Shown piece by piece: positions 38,847 to 51,189 of a DNA stretch of 64,000 nucleotides. A program made the position numbers and the translations under genes. Under the pieces are notes generated by a model. That model saw nothing but the letters and a program-made list of their open reading frames with translations, made no database searches and was not told where the DNA came from. The stretch lies in contig CM067059.1 in NCBI GenBank assembly GCA_033980235.1, positions 11,594,100-11,658,099 of the forward strand, written 5' to 3'. The first letter of the stretch is position 1. Each line of letters opens with the position of its first letter. This DNA comes from Diadema setosum (lineage: Eukaryota; Echinodermata; Echinoidea; Diadematoida; Diadematidae).

Positions 38847-40499
38847 GTAAGTTCATAGATGCCGTTTACAAACACACAACCGCGGCCTTCCTTATGTTCA
38901 CTGCGTTGGCTGGGTGCACAGGGAACAACGAATGTTTTCATCGCTAGACACATCGACACCGGAGAATAGAACAATCTGGCGGGAGGTTGAAATATTATCT
39001 TGACTCGATCGCGATCATAACCACGTGTGTTTAACACAGCCGTTCCGCGCAGAGGTTATGCGTTTAATATGCCATGTTATATCGATACCACATGCAACAT
39101 TGTTTGAATCGGCTGATGGTTAATTATCATGAAGGGAGGCTGAAGATGAGAGAGGGAGGGTGAGAAAGAGAGAGAAACAACATGCTCACTTGCTTCATGC
39201 TCCGAGCAATGTCCTCCCGGCCGGTCCCAGCGTACGTGAAGCGCTATGCATTATTATGCCCAACTGATGTTGAGCGCGTTGGTAAGGAAATTATAGTGGC
39301 TGGGATGTTGAGAGAGTCCTGAGTTCTGTAAGTTATTGCTCTTGATACGTGGTGACAATCAAATGTAGCAGGAGTTATTTCTAGGAGTTCACTAACCACG
39401 AGATCACACGGGTTGTAGAAGGCATGGCTCTTAAAAATGGACCCCGGTTCCTTGACTCGTGTCAATAGTGCCAAACGCAATCATAATTCAAAGTGATGAA
39501 GCCCTGATGGTATCCGGTATTGTAGCATCTTGACTGAACGTCACATCTTCGCCGGAAATATTCCACGCAGCTGTGCGATGTTAGCAGTAGGCCCTATATA
39601 ATGTTTATGTAATGTATTGATGCTGATGACATGAGGATTGATAATGTTTGACCTTTTATATTTGTCGAGCTTTTTCTTTTTCCGCCACCGAGATAATCAT
39701 GAATTCTTAGAAAGGAAACAGTGGCAATAGAGGCGCTTAAAAATTCCTTTTAAATGAATTGGTATAATATTGCGAGCTCATTTATCACGGGTTCGAAAGA
39801 AATGCAATTCTTATACAATTAGCGATGATGAGAAACAACATAGTAATGATCATGATTAAACGTAGGCCTTAAAAAACCCCAGATGTGTTTGTGCCTATTG
39901 CAGCTGAAAAAAATATGGTTTTGATTTTTCAGATTCTTGTATTGATCAAAATATTATGTGCATTTCGGTGCCATATCGCGGCTCATCTCACACTATAAAG
40001 AAGACGCTCCAATACGCTGGACTGGGTCCGCCGGAAAGAGCTCTGCTTTCCTGTGTAATACGGATCACTCGTTGGCAAATGGCATAGACATTGACACCCC
40101 GCGTGGCGCGAAAAAAGAATCTTTCCAGCAGATGCTATTCCCGTTAAAGCCTTTTTTTTTGGGGGGGGGGGGGTCACGAGAACATCACCTCTGTCTGACA
40201 GAAGAGAGAGAGAGAGAGAGACAGAGAAAGATGAAGAGAAAGAAATGAAAGATATCGACTCGTACTTGACAATGGTTCACGTATAAGAACAACGTAAAAA
40301 TGCTGTATGTAGTGTTCGGAGAGGAGAATGAAGGCTCTGACAATGAAGTAGTGTGACAAATCCGCCGATGAATAGCCGTCGCTACGGGCCGTGGCGAAAA
40401 AGAAGAAAGGAAAAGGGGGAAAAAATCAATCGTGTATGATACAATAAAAATGACGCTCGATAGTCTATACACATTGTTCGCCAGTACATCGCATATCAT

Positions 40500-40548
40500 A
40501 TTCAAGCATGGCGGTACAACTACAAACAGTGTACCGCCATGATTCAAG
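40500..40548. mobile_element. 35-bp hairpin with 7-bp flanking direct repeats
   Basis: The hairpin 40507-40541 has perfect 12-base arms (CATGGCGGTACA and TGTACCGCCATG) around an 11-base loop. ATTCAAG lies directly outside both ends (40500-40506 and 40542-40548), as a target site duplication would. The arms are not similar to the CCAAGGAGGT family, but the architecture is the same. It is too small to encode anything. Origin by insertion is inferred. Confidence 0.75.
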
Positions 40549-42782
40549 ACAGGTATTTTTGTAGACGTAAAAAGGCTGGTGTATGACAACATCGTGGAAA
40601 TGGTCGGCAGGCCGGCCAGTAGATAGAGAAAAAGAGTAAAGAGGAACTTAATTTACTGGTTCTATCGGACTTCTTTTGAAGTTGATAGTTGTAGAATGGA
40701 GCTACGTTGTAGCTTGACACCTCAAAGCTTTGAATTTCTGCCAACAATCTCGTGACAAAATCATTTTGAATTCGAGACGAACACACGGCATAGTAGTACT
40801 GTTCACATTGTATACGTTTATTCGTGTTGGTTGGCATCCATGGTGTTTATGAGGAAGACAGGGTATGGTGTATTGTTGGCCAATGTGAACGCAAAGATTT
40901 GTCTCGGAAATGGCTGTATTCAGTGACTTTCTGACTCTTGACTTCCCAATGAATATATAGAGCATTTCGAAGCCTGTGTCTGATAGTCAAAGGTCATTTA
41001 ATAATGTAGATAGGATAAGCACTTCGCACATCAGTGTACATGGCGCATTAGTTGTATCTTCACGTACAGTTGGCGAACTCATCCTTTGTACATATAAGGC
41101 GTTTTCTTTTTTCTTTGAGGCGAATAATTGTATGTGTGTGTTTTCATGTGTGTGCATCATGGTGTCTTTGTTTACCGATCGAACTGCAGTGAAAGAAACT
41201 TTTCACATCGATTCCTGTGTACTATTGTTGATAAACGAAGGTCATTTAATGATGAATGTTTATTATGCCCCTCGCATAGGGGGACCAGATGATTCAAATA
41301 ATGAAAGGCGTACTAGTAGCAGACAACTCCATCGTTCTCTTTCCTTATACAACCCTTAGTACTGACTACTGTTTTCTCTCCTGGGCTGGCTTTATACACT
41401 CTAGTTACAGCACTCTTCAGAATAGGACATATTATCTCCATGAATATTCTTTCCCTACCAACAACAACCAATGTGAGATGATTTCAGAACAAAACCAACG
41501 GCGATGGTAAATTCTCAATCAATAAATCCTACTAGGACACTATTATTCTGTCGGGTTGCTGTATTTGCTGAAACAGCGCTCAAGTCGTATGCCGACGCTC
41601 ATTCATTCCGAGTCGCCAATGCCCCACCCCATACATTTTCCTCCATAGCAACGCCGCGCTGTACTATTGGCGAGGTTCAGGTCGTCGCATATGGGCGCTT
41701 GCCATGCGTCTCTGGCGTGAAGGGAGCCGGCGCGTGATCATAGTACGAACCACGCATGCCTTGTTTTCAGAAACCATTGCCAATGTAGAATTCCTGAGCA
41801 CTTGCGAGTAGTCTAACCTATTTTTGTATGTGCTTTTCCGTTTGTATTATGTGGGAATGTAGGCCTACAACTCAACTACTATGCAGAACTGCGAAACCAC
41901 ACTTTCGCCACTTTACGAATTTAGAAGGGGGATGGATTTAGTGCGAAATTAAATGTGATTGTGCATATTTTTTTCCCCCAATGAAATGCAATGAAAACGT
42001 GCTTACCGACTTCATACATCAGTGATGCTGCATACTTGAATACCTCGTAATAATGATCGTATCACATCCGATGCAATGCCTGGGATGTCAATGTTTTTCA
42101 GCTTTCTGCACTCGAAAGTAAAAACAGAACAGCGGATGCCTCAAAGCGTGCTTGTTTCGATATTTGAATGTGACACAAAATTTCCTCTCTCTTGGTATTT
42201 ATACTTTTGCGAGTTGGCGTATCAAATGTACTCATAACTATGTGAAGGGTAAAACCTAATGTACATTTCTTAAGCATTTGAATTCCCGAGAATCTTAAAA
42301 TCTCAATACAAATATATATATAAAAAAAAAGAATGAGAAAGTCTCCACAGAATTGGCGCACTCACAGAAAGAATTCAATTCTCTTTCAAATGAAAATATT
42401 ATCGATGCAAAGAACCGACAAGAAGTTTTCTTTTTCTTCAAACAAGTATGGTCGTGTAACAAAGCAGACGTGAAAGGATAGTCAATGTCTAACACCCCCA
42501 AAACACAAACAAACGAACGAACAAACAAACAAAAAGCAAGTATTGATAGATTGATTGATCGATCGAAATGGTTTATTGATGACGACGTCGTCGCAGCCAA
42601 CGACCGAATTGTGACAGCCTGATGTCAGTTTAATAAAAAGCAAAATACATCCAAATAGTTCAAAATGAAAAAAAAAAGTCAAAGTGCACTTAAATATTCA
42701 TGAAACAAAATACTTTATGAAATATGAGAGGTCATTTTGGAGGGGATCCTAAAATGAAATGTGCATGAGGTATGTTTTACAT
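40549..42782. other. non-coding DNA, nothing firm recognised
   Basis: No exon or RNA gene supported. Near 42552-42700 an AATC/GATC-rich start followed by GGTTTATTGATGACGACGTC could be another reverse-orientation LINE tail, but I have no second copy to compare. Confidence 0.45.
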
Positions 42783-43210
42783 TTAAGGGAAGATACATAG
42801 TTGTGGTTGAGATGGGACTTCAGGATTCCAACTTATTTGTGAGATACCGGTAATGGAAAAGCTTCTTTTGAAATCTGACAGAGCAACTCCTAAGTGGAAT
42901 TCAAAGTTTATTTGATGAAAATTTGGTTTGAAACGGCTGAGATATCCACAAACAAATAAGAGGTCCTATAATAAAAGTTAGAGCCCACCCTTTTTAGGAC
43001 CACTTTGTTTTACTTTGGGCATTTTTTTTGGGGGGGGGCGGGGGGGGGGAGATATCTCGGCCATTTCAAAATAATTTGTCATCAAATGAACTGTGAATTC
43101 CTTCAGGATTGTATGCTTTTTAATATTTCGTAAGTGGCTTCCGATCATCATCTTATCTAAAAAAGTTAGAATTTGAATCCCCCGTAACTCATCCAAAATT
43201 ATACAATTAC
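42783..43210. mobile_element. fold-back MITE, copy A (diverged)
   Basis: It starts TTAAGGGAAGATACATAGTT and contains GTTGAGATGGGACTTCAG, GTGAGATACC, GAATTCAAAGTTTATTTGAT and GGCTGAGATATCC, which align in order with the copies at 50478 and 60647. The second half carries the complements (GATATCTCGGCCATTTC, ATGAACTGTGAATTCC and a degenerate CCGTAACTCATCCAAAATTATAC end). The element is therefore one long imperfect palindrome. A G-rich run (43027-43049) interrupts the right arm. The final TTAA is lost. Confidence 0.8.
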
Positions 43211-43378
43211 TTACAAAAATGAGAAAGAGACAGACAGACAGAGAGGACAAGGGAGAAAAGAGGGCAGAAGAGAGAGGGATGGAGAGGGAGAGCCTGGGAA
43301 AGGACAACCCCTGAAGAGAAATATGAAAATGTGGCGCGAGCCACGCAATATGAGTCACCATTCTTAGGCATGAATTGA

Positions 43379-43450
43379 ATCGAAGCAGGGAGGTGAGACC
43401 AAGGAGGTCTCATACCTCCTTGGTGAGACGACTCACCTCCCTGATCGAAG
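43379..43450. mobile_element. nested ultra-short hairpins, each with direct repeats
   Basis: The inner hairpin (43399-43423, 25 bp) has perfect ten-base arms CCAAGGAGGT and ACCTCCTTGG with loop CTCAT. It is flanked by TGAGA on both sides (43394-43398, 43424-43428). Removing it and one TGAGA restores an outer hairpin (43386-43443) with 12-base arms CAGGGAGGTGAG and CTCACCTCCCTG, loop ACGA. That outer hairpin is flanked by ATCGAAG on both sides (43379-43385, 43444-43450). The outer arm resembles the inner arm (AGGGAGGT against AAGGAGGT), so both may belong to one family. Reading this as one insertion inside another is inference; the repeats themselves are exact. Confidence 0.85.
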
Positions 43451-43592
43451 CATACACCCAACTGTAGTCAGCATTCAGATCCCGCGAACAAATTTGTCTC
43501 TTCATGTCTGAACGTACACGACACTTCTGACCACTTTCGTGGGATGTCCTTTTTTCGAGTTGTGTAATATATTATGCAGTGTACGTTTTATA

Positions 43593-43617
43593 CCAAGGAG
43601 GTATCACACTTCTTTGG
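43593..43617. repeat. CCAAGGAGGT hairpin, diverged 25-bp copy
   Basis: Same length as the inner hairpin at 43399: left arm CCAAGGAGGT, loop ATCAC, right arm ACTTCTTTGG, which pairs with two wobbles or mismatches. It lies only about 170 bp from the nested pair. No clear flanking direct repeat, consistent with an older copy. Confidence 0.65.
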
Positions 43618-44309
43618 TGTTACCATGGAGCTAAATTGTTCAGTAGCTCCGTGTTCTTTTACCCAGCAGGGAAGGAATGATGTTATGAGGAAGAGTGGAG
43701 AAAAATTTGGGGCTGATATGATTTGTTACCAAAATTGCCGCTCGTTGAACGGGACGTTAACGAGCTCGATATGAAAATCCGCAGCAGGTGAAGTGCGGGC
43801 GGCCTCTCAGCTCTCGAGTAGAGAGAAATGTGTGACTGTGTATAATAATTATGTGTGCGTGAGAGAATGATGTACGAGCATAAATAGTGTTGAGGGGGGA
43901 ATTATAGAAACCGGCTGGAAATAGTACGGGGAATAATTGCTTGTTTGTGATAGATATACAGGGGCAAAGATGTAGATGTGCTATCTGCAAGAGGCAAAGA
44001 AGAATGGAGGCATATAAGTCTGATATGATAATATCTCTGTTTTCTCGTACCAATATCCTATCTATACGTCTCATTACATTATAAGCCCGGTACAGAAACA
44101 CCACTATTTGAAAGGTCCCACTGAACTCCAAGATGATGGGATAATTCTTATAAAGGTTGATGCAATGTCGTCAAATTGGATATATGGATGAAATGTGACG
44201 AAAAACTGAATTTAGGCCTGTAGAATGACAGGCAAAACCCGATGAGGGACTAAGGGTCAGTGCATCTTTCTAGGCCTAGAGGAAGGTCGAATTTTGGCAT
44301 TCTGGTATG

Positions 44310-44378
<69 letters not shown>

Positions 44379-45579
44379 GATACATAATTATATTTGTATG
44401 CATTTGACGTAATTTTATGAACGTTGTTGCTGATATCGCAATATATGAGCAATCGCACGATCATATTTGCGCTGGATATGAGTACATTGACAGTTACAGA
44501 GTGATGGCATAGACTTCAAGATTCCCGGATCAATATAGCATGACACGCAGATGTACATCGTTTACCATCGTTATTGCGATTCTTGCGACACGTCTAGGTC
44601 TATTACTGTTTTTTTAATCTTCCTTTTTCCTACAATCTCTGCACTACCTACCAATAGAGGATCGTACAGTTTTTTATAATTTTGGTGCTTTTCTATTGCA
44701 TTCGAGGTTCAACTCCTCGATATAAATATCTTAAAATGAGTCCTTATGTACCTGCCTTAAAATTACGACCATCAAGTTCTTCCTCCTTTGCCATTCCAAA
44801 ATCGAAGTAAACATGCATGGGAAGAAATAGCCTTCATGCTGGGTCTTTCCTATCGAACAACATAAAATATAAAGAAAAGTAAACCATCTAATTCCTTGAA
44901 GAATTACCGTAAAAGTATTTATTTCCTTATTATTAGTAAGTTTTTTCAATTATGAATGTTCCATAGAAATTTTTATAAAGGCCTATACGCACGTCTGTAT
45001 AATTATTATGCAAAATGTAATATTATTCCGTTTCTGTCAAGTATTATGCAGTGATTGTGCCTTGAATCATGAAATGGAACCGTAACAATTTATACTTTTA
45101 TTAGAGGTGATATAAAATTTGATTTTCTTGCGTTCTCTTGTAATAGCGTTGATTGTCACGATCGCTTTTAAATGAAATACAGATTACGTGATTTTCGTTT
45201 ATTTGAAGTCGCTCTTTTTTTAAAAATGAGAATTAAACTACAATCTTGAAGGCGGAATGAAGCTTCAACTTCTATATGTCAAACGCAGTATTCAGTAGCA
45301 ATGAGATTAAAATCGAAATCAATCCTAATTTTGGTATATCCGCAATCTACCTTAGATCACACACGGATGTGATTATATTGACTGTCAACAACGCAGCACA
45401 TATGAGTGAATTTGGATGTTAATTGGAGTTTATTATTTTTAGGCATGCCTTTCTTTTTTCATGGCATCCCTACGATGTTTAATAGATGAACTGTAAAATG
45501 ACATAAAAGTTATTATTTAAAAAGGGTCCTCAATCTCACAGCACGATGATATATTGAATTATATATACCCTTTACTGAA
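43618..45579. other. non-coding DNA with (TA)n tract
   Basis: Unique AT-rich sequence with (TA)n at about 44314-44379. No exon or RNA gene supported. Confidence 0.5.
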
Positions 45580-47285
45580 AATTGGTTAGCCAACCTTGAT
45601 AAAGAATTCAAAAATTCCTCTGATATTGCAAATAGATTTAACACACTTCGCCTATCTTGGACCTGATTTAGCTTCAAAGATATATTTTGGTAATATATTT
45701 TTTTGAAATTATTTTTTTTTTAACCGGAACAATTTTATTTCAATGCTACAACACAAGTAAATTATCAATATGATTGAATAATTTCAGCCCATAAACCTTT
45801 CATGGAATATGATGGCTTTAGTACGAAATCACTCAAACAGATAGTTCTTTTAATTCAGAATATGTATCCAACATGTCTTTTTTGTATGGAATATGCCCGA
45901 ACTTGCTAGGGGTTGCAAAAGTTACATCAATATTCATCAAACTAAAACAGATGAAAAGACACCGCAGTTGATTAATTCTCACCCAATATATCATTAATAC
46001 ACTCTATTTCAAACGTTTTAGAAAATATTTTATACAGAAAATAATTTTTTTTTTTTGACAGTTAACAACACCCTTAATCAATTCCAGTTTGGCTTAAAAA
46101 AAATCAAATGATTTTCCCTTGTGCAGCTAATAGATAAAGTTACAGCAACTTCCATAAAAGAGCTTTTTTGGGCCATATTTGTGGATTTAAGTAAGGCCTT
46201 TGATGCCTTCGATCACGCAACTCTTTATGAATTCAATAATTATGGTATAAGAGGCCCCGCTTAAATTTGGTTCAAAAGTTAATTATCTGATAAGCAAAAA
46301 TCTGTGTACACAGGTCACGATTCATCCATGACAAATTTTCAATGTGGAGCCCCCAAGGCTCCTTGTTTGGGCTCTATGTTCTGATATGAATGATATAATA
46401 AAATCGTCATTTTTTAGTTTTATTATGATTGCGGGTGACACCATTGCTTTAGCTTCTCATAAAAAAAAAACCCATCATAATGTTGTTCAGATATCAAATT
46501 TAGAATTGCAGAAAATATCATCTTAGTTTGAATTATCTCTGAATATTCGTAAAACAAATTTCATGCAGTTTCAAACTGCACAATCCAATGTAAATACGGA
46601 AGTTTAACATGATACAAAGATTGATGATTAATTTCAGACAAAGAGAATTATATTACATATTCGGATTAGCAGTTGATAATAATTTGAGCTGAAATAATCA
46701 TATAGTTCATGATTATATCTTCACAGTTAGCCAAAGGAATAGGAATTAAACATGTCTTGCCTTAAAAAGCCCTCTCAGTGCTTTATAACACTCCACATAT
46801 ACTCTTACCTGTGCCTACCATACTACAATGTCATGCGGGGAAATGCTGGCAAATCCAAATTTAATAGTATTTTCAGTTTACTAAAAGAAAAAGCTACTTG
46901 AATTTGTACAAATTCTGCATTTATATCACGTATGATCCTTATCTCATCGATTAGAAGTTCTTAAGTTAGATGAAATCAATGCTTTTCAAACAGCAACGTG
47001 TATGTAATATTTTTTCCCCTAAAGTATAATGAAAATGTGTTATCTCAAGCTTTTAACAATTATTTTTTATACAATTAAGACACTCATTCAATGATTATCC
47101 AACACGAACCTGTCTTAGCATTCATTTTATAACCCAGGAATCCTCTTGGTTAAAAAAAATCCAATCCTTAATACATTATGGATCTGATGTATGGAATAGT
47201 TTCCCTAAGCATCTTAAGCAATACACATCCTTCTTAAAACCTTTTTAAAGTAGATTTAAGTTAACGATATAGACAAATAGTTTTT
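45580..47285 (+). pseudogene. decayed LINE ORF2 (reverse transcriptase) relic
   Basis: The forward strand retains, in correct order but broken by many stops and frameshifts, the landmarks of a non-LTR reverse transcriptase. They are GPDLASKI (45659-45682); the motif A segment FVDLSKAFDAFDH (from 46178) followed by YGIRGPA; a motif B-like CGAPKAPCLGS (from about 46343, where intact families have CGVPQGS.LGP); and IAGDT at about 46428-46442 in place of the catalytic ADD motif, so one catalytic Asp is Gly. C-terminal fragments EVLKLDEINAFQT (about 46940-46990) and LKHLKQYTSFLKPF (about 47210) follow. The order and wording fit CR1/L2/Jockey-like LINEs. It cannot make a functional enzyme. Confidence 0.85.
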
Positions 47286-49892
47286 CTTAATGAATATATT
47301 GATTAATATATTCATTGAAATAAATTGAAATATAGTCTAGCATTGACAACTACAATAGAAACTCATGTTGTTGTTTTTTATCTATGGTATTTCTTAGAAA
47401 ATCCCATTTTACCAATATCAAAATACCAATATCATTGATGTGTTTTCATTTGTACATTGTATGTTTTAAAAAGAAGCTACAAAACAGAAATATATAGAAC
47501 AAAATTGAAATTGACATTGGAATGTCATGGTTTTTAGGCATCTACCTTTCGATAACAAATGTTGTTTATGATAGCCAAAAGATTACTAGAGACCTTCCTG
47601 ACATAACAATTGACGAGATCAAATTGGATTTCAGATAATGAAATGAAATGTTTAGAGAGAAAAAAGACGAAATAAATCGCTCGATACTCTTTCGACAAGG
47701 AAAATTATGAATTAATTCAATAATTTAAAATTATAAACCGGTAACATTGCATTTTCACCTTCTTAAAAACAAACACAAAAGGAAACACACCGTGTATGTG
47801 TGAAGCATGCCTATACATGTCTATCGATTATCATTACAACTACTTATATCATTTCGTTAGTGCAAATACTTCTCGATACACTTGTAAGCGTCCAGTTGTA
47901 TCAGCATTTAGGGTCCGCATGCAACATTTTTAATGTATGCCATGTTTAGATACGTATAACGTGGGTGTATATGTATGTGTGTATGTGATTGTAATTGTGT
48001 GTCTATACAGCACACATCGTGTTACATCCAACCATGAGTCAGAGGGTTTAAAGCTGTTGAGGAAAAAAAAAATAAAGCGCAATGGAAGAAAATTGTGAGC
48101 TTCTGGAAGATCCGTAGTTACGAGAAGAGATATGCCAACAAGATAAAGCAAGCTAGCGCGTTGAGGGACGCCATGGCTACTCGCCTCAGCCGCTGAGCTC
48201 CTAGCGGGACATCGATTAGATTACTTGCAATCAGATTCGCTTTAATTCTATTACCGGGGAAGCTTCTTTCACCCGTGCGAGGCATTCAGACACCGCCTAA
48301 ATAGATACCCATCGCTCTGAAAGCCCTTTGTTAATTGACGTTAGCTAGCGAGGGAATCGGAGGAGAGAGGAGAGGCTAGGTTTCGGGAAGCGTCTGGGAG
48401 GAGCACAACGAAAGTGTGGTTAAACACCGCTAAAAAGCATCGAGAGGGCGGCCAGATAGCACCATTTTCTCCCTTATCGCAAGTCGTTTCCAATGACAGC
48501 ATGTTTGATTTTAGTCGGGGTGTTAAGTACACTGCTAACTGACACGGTGCCATCAAACAGCAATCAATCTGACCGGCGTAGTGGTGCCGAGCGAGCGGGG
48601 AGAAGACACAGTTCAGTTTGTCAGTTTGTCTGTATCGGGGACAACGTGCCCACGGCGCTACACACATGCCCATGGACCTGACAATTTGCCTGATGTCCTC
48701 TACGAATCGTATGTTTAAAAAGACGTGGTTTTTATTTTAAGTAGGTCAGAGAAAGCACCTGGAATAGAATACCCTATCCAAGTTAAACACCATGGAAGCA
48801 ATGGATATGTAACTGTTTTTTAACGCCCGTTATTTTATATCTATCAATGAATAAACTTCTGCCATTCATTGTTACTTCTTTTATTTAAGAAAAATTGTAA
48901 CACCTTTAATTTTCATTTTCTTTATTTCCACACCCAAATGATACAAAATTATTGCGAATTACATTGACGATTTGCATAAGAAGGTGAAGCGTCATGACGC
49001 AATGGAAATACAAACAAGAGTACAATAATAGCATAATATACACACCGCACATAATCATATACATGCACATATTATGGATACACATAAAATACAAATATTA
49101 TGATCTTCATGAAATCACTGTGAGTTGAAATAGCACTAGCACCTTGAACATGCTTTGGAATTGTACTGTAACTTGAAAGATGTCACGTGCTGTCTTCAGC
49201 ACGTCTTCTGATAGACCTCCTATATACGTACAAACTGTACGGACATAACTCTTGTCTCCACGTGTTTCGGAGCACCCCATGTGGCGTTTCGATCAAGATC
49301 CCGAACAAGTCGTAAGTACTATCTCATGTGTGGATATGTTGCAACCATGCAGTGGAGTGAGTCAAGTGCAAAACCACGCACATGCAACTTTTATACAGGA
49401 GAGAATTCGTGACGCAAAGAGAAGTGAGTGAATGAATATAACTTCCATGCAAACTTCCTTCGTCTTGCCTGCTTTGTGAATTTTCACCTCACGTCCAAGT
49501 TGAATCCAATCTAAAAAAAAGAACAAAAATGTAAACCCAGACATTCTGAATCGCACCCAGGGATTCATCAAAAATCGAACACACCGATGAGATAGGAAAG
49601 CTATGTAATTCAAACGTTTCATATGCAAGTTTTCGTCAGTTCTTCATTTTGGTTGCAACCAACTGTGACAAGAAATAGCTGGAGTAGTAATACTACCAAC
49701 TGACAACTTTCCGAAAAAAAAATACTGCAAAAAAAAAAAAAACAACAACAACAACAACAAAACAACAACAATAACAACAACAAACAAACAAACAAACAAC
49801 CATGTTTTTCTACCTTGACTTTAGGTTTCACATGTTTTTGGTCACAACTGGAGTTAGAAGAAGTGATCATCTTACAACTCTCCCATCGGATT

Positions 49893-49938
<46 letters not shown>

Positions 49939-50477
49939 ACAGTATATCATACAAGATGATGTACTTTTATATGATATTAAAAGCACATCCTCATTATCTC
50001 TGAAAGTCCATTTTGCTTTTAGCTGTTTTACAAGGCTACAATGTTACGAATCTCATTGAGTTCATGTAAAAAGTGGAAATTTAGTGAAAGAATTAAAAAA
50101 CAAAGTATGCAAATTTCAATGAGAAAGGAAATCATGACGTCATCTTATAACAGTTGTGCGTGATGATACTAAAAGAAACAACAACACTCCAGAAAATTTA
50201 AACTTTGAACATCCGCAACCTTTTTCTTGAAGAAGGATTATGACAAAAACCACTACCATTAAATCCTATACCGAGTCATATTAATTAAAACCAGCGCGAG
50301 CAAGGAGTCCCTTGGTAGTGGCCCTCAATTTTGCAAATACGGCAGAAATCTCACATTGCATTCGATTCTTTGTGGATCCTATGTGTGTTCATGCAGACAG
50401 ACCTGATCCTGTTGTGATGGCCGGGGGGGGGGGGGGGGGGGGGGGGGGTCTAGAACACATATCCTACGCATTAAAGA
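47286..50477. other. non-coding DNA with simple repeats
   Basis: Holds an A-run then AAC/AAAC-rich run (49728-49800), (CA)n at 49894-49936 and a 26-base pure G run at 50423-50448. A more GC-balanced stretch (48160-48690) has a 110-codon reverse frame without recognisable domain. No gene called. Confidence 0.5.
50423..50448 (+). repeat. G26 homopolymer
   Basis: Twenty-six consecutive G. This is prone to quadruplex formation and sequencing length error. Confidence 0.95.
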
Positions 50478-50858
50478 TTAAAGGGATGGTACAGTATTGG
50501 TGGAGATGGGAATTTGGCTTTTAACTTTTTGCGAGATACCAAGAAAACACTTATGATATAGTTCAGAGCACACCATTTTAAGAGGAATTCAAAGTTTATT
50601 AGATGAAAATTGGGTTTGGAATGACTGAAACATCCACAAACAAAGTAAAACAAAGCGATCGTAATAAAGTGTGGGTCCCACACTTTATAAGAATCGCTCT
50701 TTTTTGGATATGTCAGTTTCAAAACCAATTTTCATTAAATAAACTTTGAATTCCTCATAGAATTACATGCTCTTTCATGTTTCATAAGAGGTTTCTTATT
50801 ATCTCACCAAAAATGTTAGAAACCTGAAATTAGGTCTCAACCAAAACTATACGGGATG
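50478..50858. mobile_element. fold-back MITE, copy B
   Basis: It starts TTAAAGGGATGGTACAGTAT and continues through GGAGATGGGA, GCGAGATACCAAGAAAACAC, GAATTCAAAGTTTATTAGAT and GAATGACTGAAACATCC to a central palindrome around GTGTGGGTCCCACAC (about 50670-50684). The complements follow, ending CTCAACCAAAACTATACGGG. The whole 380 bp folds on itself. The left TTAA is intact and the right one is degraded. Confidence 0.85.
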
Positions 50859-51132
50859 TCACGGAATGTTGTCGACCTCATAATTCTTCAGCAGCTTGTA
50901 TAGGGAAATGTTATATAGGGCATGTTCATTATTCTGGTACCAAAATATGCCATGGGTAAATGAGGCTGAATTTTAAAAGAGCTTTCGGAAGAGCGAAGTA
51001 ACCCTGCATAACCCTAACGAATGCCTGTGTGTGAGTGTGTATGCGTGCATGTATTTATCTTGTGGATGTACGAGGATCTTCACACTTGGATAGAAGGAAA
51101 TGCTTCCCAAATACAGTATAACCCTATGATGT

Positions 51133-51189
<57 letters not shown>

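Larger units (their letters stand above)
37899..40499. other. non-coding DNA; one weak exon candidate
   Basis: Mostly unique sequence. It contains a decayed hairpin at 38509, a weak exon candidate at 38669-38846, a T/G-run junction at about 40151-40173 and GA-rich repeats at about 40202-40220. No firm gene. Confidence 0.5.

Noticed and set aside
40185..40592. 135-codon reverse frame
   Set aside because: It crosses the hairpin at 40507 and GA-rich repeats, with no domain or splice support.
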